Origin: Candidatus Metaruminococcus caecorum
GTDB taxonomy: Bacteria > Bacillota > Clostridia > Oscillospirales > Ruminococcaceae
Reading direction: 5' to 3'
Length of the DNA: 64,000 nt
Assembly (NCBI GenBank): GCA_904420045.1
Contig: CAJFTY010000019.1
Coordinates: 30,870 to 94,869 of the forward strand
A program made the position numbers and the translations under genes. Within the stretch, counting starts at the first letter, position 1. Each line of letters opens with the position of its first letter. Shown one piece after another: positions 44,087-52,346 of the stretch. The notes under the pieces were generated by a model. That model saw only the letters and a list, made by a program, of their open reading frames with translations, was not told the DNA's origin and did not search any database.

Positions 44087-44213
44087 GGGTCTGTCACCTC
44101 ATTTAAAAATTTACCTGCGGCGCAGCAAGGGGAAAAGGCAACTTCCCTGTTACAGGGCGTACTCCCGCCTGCCGGGCTCGCGGCATTGCAACGTTTCCAA
44201 AACGTCGAGTTTT

Positions 44214-44242
44214 ATTGTACCATACCAAACTTTATTTGTAAA
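44214..44242 (-). promoter_or_regulatory. Sigma-A type promoter of rpsO-pnp
   Basis: On the minus strand, TTTACA (44242-44237), 17 bases, TACAAT (44219-44214). It is back-to-back with the birA operator. Confidence 0.75.
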
Positions 44243-44257
44243 GCAGAAGTTTCCTTT

Positions 44258-44304
44258 TTTTCACATTGTCAACTTTTTAAAAATAAAAGTTGACAATGTG
44301 AAAA
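44258..44304 (+). promoter_or_regulatory. BirA operator of birA-bioY
   Basis: A perfect 20-base inverted repeat (44258-44277 with 44285-44304). Its core ATTGTCAAC-N16-GTTGACAAT fits the Firmicutes BirA box. The right half contains the -35 box, so bound BirA-biotinyl-AMP would block transcription. Confidence 0.92.
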
Positions 44305-44318
44305 GTTTTCGATATAAT
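44290..44318 (+). promoter_or_regulatory. Sigma-A type promoter of birA-bioY
   Basis: TTGACA (44290-44295), 17 bases, TATAAT (44313-44318): full consensus, embedded in the BirA operator. Confidence 0.92.
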
Positions 44319-44342
44319 CAGAACTGTCAGGAGGGAACGTCC

Positions 44343-45332
44343 ATGTCTGTCAAAACCAATCTTTTGCTTTTGCTGGAACAAAACCGGGGCCGGCCGGTTT
44401 CCGGCCAGAGAATTTCCGAACAACTGGGGGTCACCCGGGGCGCGGTCTGGAAGGCGGTCAAAGAGCTCCGGCAGCAGGGCTATCAGATCCAGGCGGTGAC
44501 CAATCGTGGCTATACTCTGGACGATCAAAACGATATTTTGTCCCCCCAGGGCATTCTCCCCTATGTGGAGGATGCCCGTCTGGACGGGCAGATCACCGTT
44601 TTGGAAAGCGTATCCTCCACCAACACCCTGCTCAAGCAGCAAGCGGCGGATGGCGCCCCCGCTCCCTCCGCGCTGATCGCCAAGGAGCAGACCGGCGGGC
44701 GGGGCCGCCGGGGCCGAAGCTTTTACTCCCCGAAAAACAGCGGCCTGTATGTCAGCCTGCTGCTGCGTCCTCAGGGGATGACGGGCGACCACGCGCCGCT
44801 CATCACCACGGCGGCCGCTGTGGCGGTCTGCCAGGCGGTGGAGGAAGTCTGCGGCGTGTCCCTTCAGATCAAATGGGTCAACGACCTGTTTTTAGGGGAA
44901 CAAAAAATCTGCGGCATTCTCACCGAAGCGGTCACCGACTTTGAAAGCGGCTGCGTGGAGTCGGTAATCATCGGCGTCGGCATGAATCTCATCCGCCCGG
45001 AGGGCCTGCCCCAGGAGCTTGTAGGCGTCGCCGGGTATCTGTCGGACGCCCTGGAGCGGCCGGTTTCCCGCAACCGGCTGTGCGCAGCGGTGCTCAACCA
45101 TCTGATGAGGACGGTCTCCCAGCTGCAAAGCCGTGCGTTTCTTCCGGAATACCGACGGCGTTCTCTGGTGCTGGGACGCACCGTCCAGGTGGCATCTCCC
45201 CAGGGAGAGTACACTGCAAAGGCCTTGGATATTGGGGAAAACGGAGATCTGGTGGTCTCGCTGGACGACGGTACCCGGCGGCGGCTGTCCTCCGGGGAGG
45301 TGCGGATTTCTCCTGTCGCTTCGCCTCACTGA
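44343..45332 (+). CDS. birA: Biotin repressor / biotin-protein ligase BirA
   Basis: A 329-residue bifunctional protein. The N-terminal winged helix (residues 5-60, GQRISEQLGVTRGAVWKAVKELRQQGYQI) binds the operator just upstream. The ligase domain has the ATP/biotin loop KEQTGGRGRRGRSF, SGLYVSLLLRP, IKWVNDLFLGEQKICGILTE and GVGMNL, and a C-terminal SH3-like domain. It attaches biotin to carboxylases and represses biotin uptake when biotin is plentiful. GGAGGG is seven bases ahead of ATG 44343. It is cotranscribed with bioY, so it is self-controlled. Confidence 0.96.
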   Translation: MSVKTNLLLLLEQNRGRPVSGQRISEQLGVTRGAVWKAVKELRQQGYQIQAVTNRGYTLDDQNDILSPQGILPYVEDARLDGQITVLESVSSTNTLLKQQAADGAPAPSALIAKEQTGGRGRRGRSFYSPKNSGLYVSLLLRPQGMTGDHAPLITTAAAVAVCQAVEEVCGVSLQIKWVNDLFLGEQKICGILTEAVTDFESGCVESVIIGVGMNLIRPEGLPQELVGVAGYLSDALERPVSRNRLCAAVLNHLMRTVSQLQSRAFLPEYRRRSLVLGRTVQVASPQGEYTAKALDIGENGDLVVSLDDGTRRRLSSGEVRISPVASPH

Positions 45333-45338
45333 TCCACC

Positions 45339-45962
45339 ATGAAAAACAGAAAGGAGCACCGGGGGGCTCCCTCGGTCGTACAACCAATGGAAACTGTAAA
45401 AACAAACAACAAAAGAACCTCTCCTATTCTTTCGATGACCCTGTGCGCGCTGTTCGCCGCGCTGATTGTCATCGGAACCTTTATCCGGATTCCCTTTTAC
45501 CCGGTGTCCTTTACCTTACAGGTGCTGTTCGTCACCCTGTCGGGCTTGATTTTAGGCCCTAAGTGGGGTACGGTCTCGGTGATTTTGTATATCCTGCTGG
45601 GCTTGGTGGGACTTCCGGTTTTTTCCAACGGAAGCGGAGGTCCGGGCTATGTACTAACCCCCACCTTCGGGTACATCCTGGGATTTATCGCGGGCGCCGT
45701 CGTCACGGGGCTCATCGCCAACCGGGGGAATTTCTCGTTTGTCCGCGGCCTGCTGGCGGGCCTGGCCGGCGTAGTGGTCATTTACGCCTTGGGCACCGCC
45801 TATGGGTATCTGATCCTGCACCTTTATATGGGGAAGGATACAAGCCTTGGATACATGCTGTGGAACTTCTGCGTGATTTTCCTCCCCGGCGACCTGATTA
45901 AGTGCATTGCAGCGGCGCTGCTGGCCAAGGCAGTCCGCCCAGCCCTTTCAAAGCGCGCCTGA
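45339..45962 (+). CDS. bioY: Biotin ECF transporter substrate-binding subunit BioY
   Basis: Membrane S component that binds biotin and needs the shared EcfA/EcfT module from elsewhere. About six helices. Typical segments are IPFYPVSFTLQVLFVTLSGLILGPKWG, YILLGLVGLPVFSNGSGGPGYVLTPTFGYILGF and the C-terminal FLPGDLIKCIAAALLAK. Two starts are possible: ATG 45339, six bases after the birA stop and so probably coupled, or ATG 45387, closer to the conserved start but without a good ribosome-binding site. AAAGGAG at about 45350 lies in a small GGAGC/GGCTCC hairpin. Confidence 0.92.
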   Translation: MKNRKEHRGAPSVVQPMETVKTNNKRTSPILSMTLCALFAALIVIGTFIRIPFYPVSFTLQVLFVTLSGLILGPKWGTVSVILYILLGLVGLPVFSNGSGGPGYVLTPTFGYILGFIAGAVVTGLIANRGNFSFVRGLLAGLAGVVVIYALGTAYGYLILHLYMGKDTSLGYMLWNFCVIFLPGDLIKCIAAALLAKAVRPALSKRA

Positions 45963-46002
45963 TAAAACGTCCCTTTCGTCCGCTGATATCACCCGCTCTT
46001 AT

Positions 46003-46038
46003 ACAAACAGCCTCCGGCCATAGCCGGAGGCTGTTTGT
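46003..46038. terminator. Bidirectional terminator between bioY and the GH125 gene
   Basis: A perfect 16-bp stem (46003-46018 with 46023-46038) with a four-base loop lies between two convergent stop codons. Confidence 0.85.
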
Positions 46039-46041
46039 GCG

Positions 46042-47328
46042 TCAAGCGTGAAAATGATCTTTTAACAGATCTTTTTTGGTCAGAAGGAAGTAGGCGAACA
46101 GTGAATTTGCCCATGCAAACCATTCCCGGCTGTACTGGGTGGGGTCATTGACATCCACACCCTCGTGCATTAGGCATTTGCCCGCGTCGGTGGACAAGAC
46201 CAGCTTCAGGCAGCGGTTGACCTCCGCCGGATCGTCGCTGGTCAGCGCCTGCATAATCACGCCGATGTGCCACACATAATTGGGAGGCGTGTGAGGGCTG
46301 CCGACTCCTTCCAGGTATTTGCCTTTAAAGTAAAAGCGGTTTTCGGGGCTTAACACAAAGCGGCGGGTGTTCTGATACAGCTCATCCTCCGCCCCGCAGT
46401 AGCCCAGATAGGGCAGGGACAACAGACTTGGGACGTTGGCGTCGTCCATCAGGTTTACCCCGCCTAGGCCGTCCACCTCGTAGGCGTACATTTTTCCGAA
46501 CTTTGGATGGTCGATTACGCCGTATTTCTGAATTCCGGCCTCAATCTCCTCCCGCAGGGCCTGGGCCCGGGTGCGGAGCTCTTCGTCCGGCGCAACACTG
46601 GTGAAGATTTCCGCCAGCATTCCCAGAATCACCACGGCGAACATATTGCCAGGAATAAAATACCCGTATTCGCACGCGTCGTCGCTGGGGCGGTATCCGC
46701 TCCAGATCATGCCAGTGCGGGCCACCGGGCCGCCCTTTCCCTCACAGGGAACCGAGAATTCCGGCGGGTCGCCGGGGCGGAAGTGCCGGTAACTGGATTT
46801 TTCATGGTGATCCTGTTCGGTGGTGAAGGTGTCCAAAATCACCTTGACCGTCTCTTTAAAAGAGTCCCCGAAGATGGAAGCGTCCCCGCTCACTTTGTAA
46901 TACCGGTCCGCCAGAAAGATGGGATAGCACAGCGAGTCGATCTCGAATTTCCGCTCCCACACCCAGGGATTGTGATCGGTGAGGTCTCCTTTATGTCCCC
47001 GATTGTTGTCAAACTCGTTAAAGGCGTTGGCATACGGGTCCAGGCGGATGTAGAAAAGCTGGCGCTCAATCATCCCTTTGATGACCCGGCGGACGTCCTC
47101 GTCCTCGTTGACAAAGCCAAGGTAATGGATCACCTGCGCGCTGGAATCCCGCAGCCACATGGCGGAGATGTCTCCGGTGAACACGTAGGCTGTGCCGTCC
47201 TCCTCCATCTTTACCGTGGTGTCCAGCGTACTGTAAAAGCAGTTTTCAAAGGTCTTTTGAAGTTTCTCGTCTTTTATAGTGGCGATAAAGTCCTGGACTT
47301 TTCGCCGCATACCCTTGCATTCCAACAT
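46042..47328 (-). CDS. Glycoside hydrolase family 125 exo-alpha-1,6-mannosidase
   Basis: A 428-residue (alpha/alpha)6-barrel enzyme of GH125, which removes terminal alpha-1,6-mannose by inversion without metal. Recognisable segments are GDISAMWLRDSSAQVIHYL near the N-terminus, ERKFEIDSLCYP, RTGMIWSGYRPSDDACEYGYFIPGNMFA and the C-terminal HEGVDVNDPTQYSREWFAWANSLFAYFLL. There is no signal peptide, so it works in the cytoplasm on imported oligosaccharides. It is the last gene of the glycan cluster, downstream of an exported GH76 mannanase-like enzyme: a coherent outside-endo, inside-exo pair. The start at 47328 follows AAAGG by ten bases. Confidence 0.93.
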   Translation of the reverse strand: MLECKGMRRKVQDFIATIKDEKLQKTFENCFYSTLDTTVKMEEDGTAYVFTGDISAMWLRDSSAQVIHYLGFVNEDEDVRRVIKGMIERQLFYIRLDPYANAFNEFDNNRGHKGDLTDHNPWVWERKFEIDSLCYPIFLADRYYKVSGDASIFGDSFKETVKVILDTFTTEQDHHEKSSYRHFRPGDPPEFSVPCEGKGGPVARTGMIWSGYRPSDDACEYGYFIPGNMFAVVILGMLAEIFTSVAPDEELRTRAQALREEIEAGIQKYGVIDHPKFGKMYAYEVDGLGGVNLMDDANVPSLLSLPYLGYCGAEDELYQNTRRFVLSPENRFYFKGKYLEGVGSPHTPPNYVWHIGVIMQALTSDDPAEVNRCLKLVLSTDAGKCLMHEGVDVNDPTQYSREWFAWANSLFAYFLLTKKDLLKDHFHA

Positions 47329-47349
47329 GTTGTGTATACCTTTCTTTTG

Positions 47350-48171
47350 CTAAATTTGAATGGTCATCCCGTCGTAGGCGACGGTAAAACCTTGGGGAGC
47401 TAAAATCGTTTGTGCGTCATTGTAAACAGCTCCACAGTTGTGGGAAAAATGCTGCGCGATCCACTGCGTGTGTTCGCAGGCGTTCCCGTTTTGGATCAGG
47501 CGCTTGCGCATTTCCAGAATATCCTCAAACCCCATGTGATTATCCCCGCCCCGGTCTTTGCCCAGGGTGCAGTCCAGCGCTATCGCGTCAAACCGAAGCC
47601 CGCGGATGCGCTCCATGGTGTCGTCGGGAAAAAAGCCGGTGTCGTTGCCCAGCAGAAAGCGGCGACCGTGGAGCCCTTCCACCCCAAACAGCAGGCAATC
47701 CTCCGCCGGGTCATGAAGCGCCCGCAAGGGGAGAATTTTGTACTCACCCGCTTGGAACTCCTCAAGGGGTACGACGGCGTGAATGTCCATGTTGCAGTCC
47801 CCGTTTCCAGCGTGGCTTTTTAGAATCCCTGCGACCTTTTTGTTTCCGTAGCATTGGATACGATGATGGATTGTCCCCGCGTTATACGGTGAAGCATTCA
47901 TCAGGATGTCATGCGGGATAAAGTGATCCTCATGAGAATGGGTGATCAGCAGATGCTCCACCTTTTTCAGGTCAAGGCCATAGGACACCATATGATAATA
48001 GGTGTCCGGCGGATAATCCATCAATAGATTTTCGTTGATCAAAACCTGCGACCGGGTCCGGATGTTCCGGCCGCCCAGCCGTGCGGCTTTCACACACACC
48101 GGGCAATCGCAGTAAAACGCAGGCGTTCCTTCCGCCGCGGAGGTTCCCAAAAACCGGATTTGCACGGACAT
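47350..48171 (-). CDS. MBL-fold metal-dependent hydrolase, PhnP-like
   Basis: A 273-residue metallo-beta-lactamase-fold protein. It has the metal-binding HSHEDH (LLITHSHEDHFIPHD), a later Asp (FLLGNDTGFFPD) and a C-terminal His region (QWIAQHFSHNCGA). A Cys cluster near the N-terminus (CDCPVC) is like that of the PhnP cyclic phosphodiesterases. In this cluster a phosphodiester linkage in the glycan, such as mannose-phosphate, would be a reasonable substrate, but that is inference. It has no signal peptide and therefore acts inside. The start is the ATG at 48171, after AAGGAAGGG. Confidence 0.85.
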   Translation of the reverse strand: MSVQIRFLGTSAAEGTPAFYCDCPVCVKAARLGGRNIRTRSQVLINENLLMDYPPDTYYHMVSYGLDLKKVEHLLITHSHEDHFIPHDILMNASPYNAGTIHHRIQCYGNKKVAGILKSHAGNGDCNMDIHAVVPLEEFQAGEYKILPLRALHDPAEDCLLFGVEGLHGRRFLLGNDTGFFPDDTMERIRGLRFDAIALDCTLGKDRGGDNHMGFEDILEMRKRLIQNGNACEHTQWIAQHFSHNCGAVYNDAQTILAPQGFTVAYDGMTIQI

Positions 48172-48192
48172 CACCCTTCCTTTTGTAAAAGC

Positions 48193-49704
48193 TTATTTGC
48201 GGCGGGACTGCCAGTCCGCCAGCATGGCGTAGATTTCCACGTTGCTGGAGTGATCCAACGCTCGTTTGTAGCGGTCGCGTTCTTTGCCATGCCAGCCGCC
48301 CAGCCAGTCGTAGGGCAGATAGCCGCCGTCCAGATAATGGGTGAAGGCGTAGTCGATGGAATTCTGGAACATCAAGATGTACTTGGTTGCCTCTTGTGGA
48401 GCCACTTCATACAGGTCAATGTAGCCCCGGAGCAGGATGACGTTAAACCAGATCTGGGTTTCGCTTCCATTTTCCCGCTTGTAGGGCCAGCCCACATAGC
48501 CTTTGACCTGATCCTTCACGCCGAAGTACTCATAAGCGCCTTCAGCGCAGGCCAGCGCCTCGTCCAGATATTTCTTGTCCTTGGTCACGCTGTATAATGC
48601 CGAAGCGCCGGAGATCATCGCTCCGGTGTTGTAGGAATAAAATCCCGTGCCGGCGGAGCTTCCCTCCACCCATTTTCCATTTTCCTGCCGGGCGCCCACC
48701 AAGTCCTCATAAATATTGAGCTTTTTATCCTTCAGAGCGTTGTAGGAAAACTCAAAGACCTGTTTGGCACGGTCCAGATACTGCTTTTTGCCGGTGAGCT
48801 TGTACAAGTCCACATAGGGCTTGATTGCCGGGTTGTTGGAACAGCTGTGGCGCGCCTGCTTCCGGTAATCCCAGAAAAATCCGCCTAAAGGTTCAAACCA
48901 AGCTTCTTCCCACAGGTAATTCATGATATGCTCCGCCTGGCTCAAATACGTTTTGTTGCCGGTGTTCTGATACGCCTGGATGTAGTTGATGGCGATCCAG
49001 ATGTTGTCGTCGTAAGCGAGCCCTTCATCGCTGGCGCCCATTGGAAAATCTCCCCGGTGGACGACATATGCTTCCAGCTCGCCGTTTTTCTTACGGCCGT
49101 AATACTGCATTCCTTCGATGACATTGTTCATTAAAGAAATTTCAGACTTGTCGATTTTGGCCATCATGGTCTGCATAGACATCATCGCGCCGTATTCCCA
49201 AGCCGTAGTGACCCCCACCGTGCGGAAGGGATATTCCATAAACTGAACAAAGGTCTGGGGATCATAGAAATCGTCCATATAGGTTCTGGCCAACAATTTT
49301 GCCCGATAGGTGTTCTGTTTCGCCATCGCTTTATAGTCGTTTGCGTTGGCCTTAGGCGGCTCCACCAAGGGAGCCTGGGAGCTCACTTGCTCTTTGGAGC
49401 TGGTTTGCTTGGAAGAATTCTGTTTGGAAGAAGAGCTGGTCTTGCTGCTCGTTTGGGCCGCCTGCTCCTGGGAACTGGGCTGACCGCTGGATTCTTCCTT
49501 TGAGCTTTCCTCCTCGTCCGAAGGGACGGCAAAGCTAAAGGTGCTGTCGGTGTTCTTGCCGGTTGTCTGATTTCCACGGGTCAACAGCACTGCCGTCAGA
49601 ATAATGGCGCCGATCAGGATGATACATCCTACCGCGCAGGCAATTCCGACAAACATCTCATTTTGAAAAAGTTTTTTGAGTCTTTCTTTCATATGTACTG
49701 CCAT
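48193..49704 (-). CDS. Membrane-anchored GH76 alpha-1,6-mannanase-like enzyme
   Basis: A 503-residue protein with one N-terminal membrane anchor (about 18-42), a Ser/Lys/Gln/Glu-rich spacer (about 50-120) and a catalytic (alpha/alpha)6 domain. The paired Asp of GH76 is present in GLAYDDNIWIA (D232-D233), the motif used by bacterial endo-alpha-1,6-mannanases on yeast and mycobacterial mannan. Also typical are AYQNTGNKTYLSQAEHIMNY and GTGFYSYNTGAMISGASALY. It is surface-exposed and placed between the lipoprotein solute-binding protein and the intracellular GH125. The start codon is uncertain between 49704 and 49692 because the ribosome-binding GGAG fits neither well. Confidence 0.9.
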   Translation of the reverse strand: MAVHMKERLKKLFQNEMFVGIACAVGCIILIGAIILTAVLLTRGNQTTGKNTDSTFSFAVPSDEEESSKEESSGQPSSQEQAAQTSSKTSSSSKQNSSKQTSSKEQVSSQAPLVEPPKANANDYKAMAKQNTYRAKLLARTYMDDFYDPQTFVQFMEYPFRTVGVTTAWEYGAMMSMQTMMAKIDKSEISLMNNVIEGMQYYGRKKNGELEAYVVHRGDFPMGASDEGLAYDDNIWIAINYIQAYQNTGNKTYLSQAEHIMNYLWEEAWFEPLGGFFWDYRKQARHSCSNNPAIKPYVDLYKLTGKKQYLDRAKQVFEFSYNALKDKKLNIYEDLVGARQENGKWVEGSSAGTGFYSYNTGAMISGASALYSVTKDKKYLDEALACAEGAYEYFGVKDQVKGYVGWPYKRENGSETQIWFNVILLRGYIDLYEVAPQEATKYILMFQNSIDYAFTHYLDGGYLPYDWLGGWHGKERDRYKRALDHSSNVEIYAMLADWQSRRK

Positions 49705-49780
49705 TTCTCCGCGCGGTCTAATATTCTCTGTTCTCCGTGCGCGGAACGGGTAAAAAACAGAAGAAACCGATCAAATTTAC

Positions 49781-49812
49781 AAAAGAGGCTTAAGTTTCCT
49801 TAAACCTCTTTT
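49781..49812 (-). terminator. Hairpin after the lipoprotein solute-binding gene, attenuator
   Basis: A 14-bp stem with one G-U pair (49781-49794 with 49799-49812) and TTTT on the minus strand. It may allow higher levels of the upstream binding protein than of the enzymes after it. Confidence 0.75.
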
Positions 49813-49851
49813 GCCATTCCTATTTAGTTGATGCTAAAACTGGTACTGATC

Positions 49852-51276
49852 CTATTTGTTTTGCGCCAGGATCTTGTTGACCTTCGCAGCAGCAGCGTCC
49901 AGTGCAGATTTCGGAGACTTGGTGTTCTGAACCGCGGCGTTTACCGCGTTGGCAATTTCAGCCTCGATCTGATCCCAGCCGCTGACACCAGGACGGTATT
50001 TGCTCAGGCCGTACTGAGTCTTATACACTTTCCAGATGTCGTTGCTGTAGTAGGAGTTGTTCAGCGCGTTGTTGGTGCAAGGCAGCTGGTTGTTCTGCTT
50101 CGCATAAGCCAGCTGATACTCGTCATTGGTGCAGTAGTACTTCACAAAGTCAGCAGCCTGCTGAGGATATTTGGTTTTCGCGGTAACGCCCATGGCGAAC
50201 AGGCCCAAACCGGAGTACTGAGGAACATTGTTCTTCAGTTTCGGCAGCAGGGTCACGCCGAAGTTCGCGTTACGGTCCTCTTTGAGCATCTGAGGAATGC
50301 TCCAGTTGCCCATTTCGATCATACCAACGTCGCCGTTGTAAAACTGAGCTTCTTTGTAGCTTCCGCCTTCGCAGATTCTTTCCTTTTTAACCAGGTCGGT
50401 CAGCATGGTCAGAGCGTCGATACCAGCCTGGCTGTTGAATGCCGCTTTGCTGAGATCGTTGGACAGGATCTCACCGCCGCATCTCCAGAGCCAGAAGAAG
50501 TAAACGAACGCAGACCAGTTCAGACGGCCCTGTCCGCTGGTGTCAAAGAACGGAGAGGTGTAGGGGGTCTTACCAGGAGAGGTAGAGCTCATCGCTTTAC
50601 CGACCTTCACCAGAGAAGTATAGTCGGTGGGAGCTTTCATACCGGTTTTGTTCAGCATGTCTTTGTTGTACATCAGCGCAATGGTGTTACCGTCATGAGG
50701 CAGACCAAACACCTGATTGCCGGAAGTAACCGCTTTCCAGCAGGAGCTGATGAATTTGCTCTTCACGCTGCTGGCGCCGTATTTATTCAGATCGAGCAGG
50801 CTTCCGCTTCTGCCCAAAGAGGTGATGTACACGTGGTCGAGCATTACGATGTCAGGCTGAGTGTTCGCTGCGATGTTCATCTGCAGCTGTGCAACCGTGT
50901 ACTCCGCAGGAGTGGTCACCTGCAGCTTGACGTTGGAATTGGCTTTCTCAAAGTCTTTTTTCGCAGACAGCAACGCGTTGTCGTTGGAGTAGCCCCAAAC
51001 TTTCAGGCGAACGTTCTGAGGAGTCTGGGATTTCGTGCTGGAGGTTTTTCCTCCGCCTGTTTGTTTGCTGCCGGTCTGAGCGGTAGAGTTGTTTTCTGTA
51101 GGAGTTCCACTTTCGTTGTTCTCCACATTGCTCTCGACCATACCGGTGCTTACAGTGCTTGTGGTGTCGGAAACAGTGCTAGTGGTGTCTCCGGCATCCG
51201 AATCTTTGCCACAGGCTGTCAGCATAACAACCATCATGCAGACGGCCAGGGCAGCTGCTAAAGACCTTTTCAACAT
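49852..51276 (-). CDS. Sugar ABC transporter solute-binding lipoprotein
   Basis: A 474-residue lipoprotein: signal peptide with the lipobox LTAC (lipidated Cys about residue 22), a Thr/Ser/Asn-rich spacer to about residue 80, and a type 1 extracellular solute-binding domain (LKVWGYSNDNALLSAKKDFEKANSNVKLQV to the end). PDIVMLDHVYITSLG and the Trp-rich region WSAFVYFFWLWRCGGEI are typical of oligosaccharide binders. It lies next to two permease genes on the same strand. The ligand is presumably the oligosaccharide released by the cluster's glycosidases. Confidence 0.93.
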   Translation of the reverse strand: MLKRSLAAALAVCMMVVMLTACGKDSDAGDTTSTVSDTTSTVSTGMVESNVENNESGTPTENNSTAQTGSKQTGGGKTSSTKSQTPQNVRLKVWGYSNDNALLSAKKDFEKANSNVKLQVTTPAEYTVAQLQMNIAANTQPDIVMLDHVYITSLGRSGSLLDLNKYGASSVKSKFISSCWKAVTSGNQVFGLPHDGNTIALMYNKDMLNKTGMKAPTDYTSLVKVGKAMSSTSPGKTPYTSPFFDTSGQGRLNWSAFVYFFWLWRCGGEILSNDLSKAAFNSQAGIDALTMLTDLVKKERICEGGSYKEAQFYNGDVGMIEMGNWSIPQMLKEDRNANFGVTLLPKLKNNVPQYSGLGLFAMGVTAKTKYPQQAADFVKYYCTNDEYQLAYAKQNNQLPCTNNALNNSYYSNDIWKVYKTQYGLSKYRPGVSGWDQIEAEIANAVNAAVQNTKSPKSALDAAAAKVNKILAQNK

Positions 51277-51383
51277 AAAGACATTCCTTCCTTTCTAAAA
51301 TAAACAGGGTTTTGAATGCGTTTCTATTGTTAAGCGCCGCCCCGCCGAACCACACAAGGCGGCGACATAACGACCAATTCAGC

Positions 51384-52346
51384 TTAGTTTGCCAAGCCGG
51401 ACTGAGCCATGCTCTTCATAAATCTGCCCTGGATGGCCAGGAAGATCACAATCAGAGGCAGAACAGTCAGGAACGTTGCAGCCATCGTGATACCTTCGTT
51501 GAAGTCCACACCCTGCATGACATTGCTGACGTTTGACTGAAGGATGTTTAACTGCATGGTAAGGAGTCCCTTGCTGGTATCCTCTATGTAAACCGATGGC
51601 TCAAAGGAGTTGTTCCACTGCCAGACCAGCGACAGAATCGACGTAATCAGGATCGCAGGCTTTACGTTGGGGAAGATCACCCGGAAGTAAGCGCCAAAGA
51701 CGCCGGTTCCGTCGATCATCGCCGCGTTTTCAAGCTCAGGCGGCATGCCCTTGAAGAATTGCCGGAACACGAAGATAATGAGTCCACCGTTGAGTCCCAT
51801 TGCAAAGAAACAAGGCAGGATAATCGGGACAAAGCTGTTCTTTAAGCCCAGGTTTGCAAACATCATATACTGGGGGACAATGATGGTCTGAGGAGGAACG
51901 ATCATCATAAACAAAACAATTCCAAAGATGATCCCCCTGCCCTTAAAGTTGACGCGGGCCAGGCCATACGCCACAAAGGAACAGGTCATAATCTGTCCAA
52001 ATACAGCAACCCCCACATAGAGCAGCGTTTTTCCAAGATAGAACAGATAATTCATGGATTTATACGCATACTCATAGTTGTTCAGGTTAAACGAACGGGG
52101 CAGCCATTTAATATTGGGGTTGAGCAGATCGTTGACCGACATCAAAGAGTGTCCGATCATATAGAAAAACGGAACAATAAAGATGACCGACAGCGCGATC
52201 AGCGCCAGATACACCGGAATGTTGCCTAACGCTTTTCCGTAAATCTTGACAAACAGCTTTCCTTTGTTGCCCGCCGACATATCGCTGCGCAAAATGGTCT
52301 TAAAGCGAGTTGTCTTCGTAACTTTGGTACGAACTTTATTTCTCAT
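51384..52346 (-). CDS. Sugar ABC transporter permease (MalG/CUT1-like)
   Basis: A 320-residue membrane protein with six helices. The EAA loop that contacts the ATPase is ENAAMIDGTGVFGAYFRVIFPNVKPA. It has an N-terminal extension of about 25 residues rich in basic residues. It overlaps the upstream permease gene by 11 bases and precedes the solute-binding lipoprotein gene. Confidence 0.93.
   Translation of the reverse strand: MRNKVRTKVTKTTRFKTILRSDMSAGNKGKLFVKIYGKALGNIPVYLALIALSVIFIVPFFYMIGHSLMSVNDLLNPNIKWLPRSFNLNNYEYAYKSMNYLFYLGKTLLYVGVAVFGQIMTCSFVAYGLARVNFKGRGIIFGIVLFMMIVPPQTIIVPQYMMFANLGLKNSFVPIILPCFFAMGLNGGLIIFVFRQFFKGMPPELENAAMIDGTGVFGAYFRVIFPNVKPAILITSILSLVWQWNNSFEPSVYIEDTSKGLLTMQLNILQSNVSNVMQGVDFNEGITMAATFLTVLPLIVIFLAIQGRFMKSMAQSGLAN

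Noticed and set aside
49828..51261. 477-residue plus-strand frame opposite the solute-binding lipoprotein
   Set aside because: It is antisense to a clear lipoprotein gene with signal peptide and lipobox, and has no recognisable domain.
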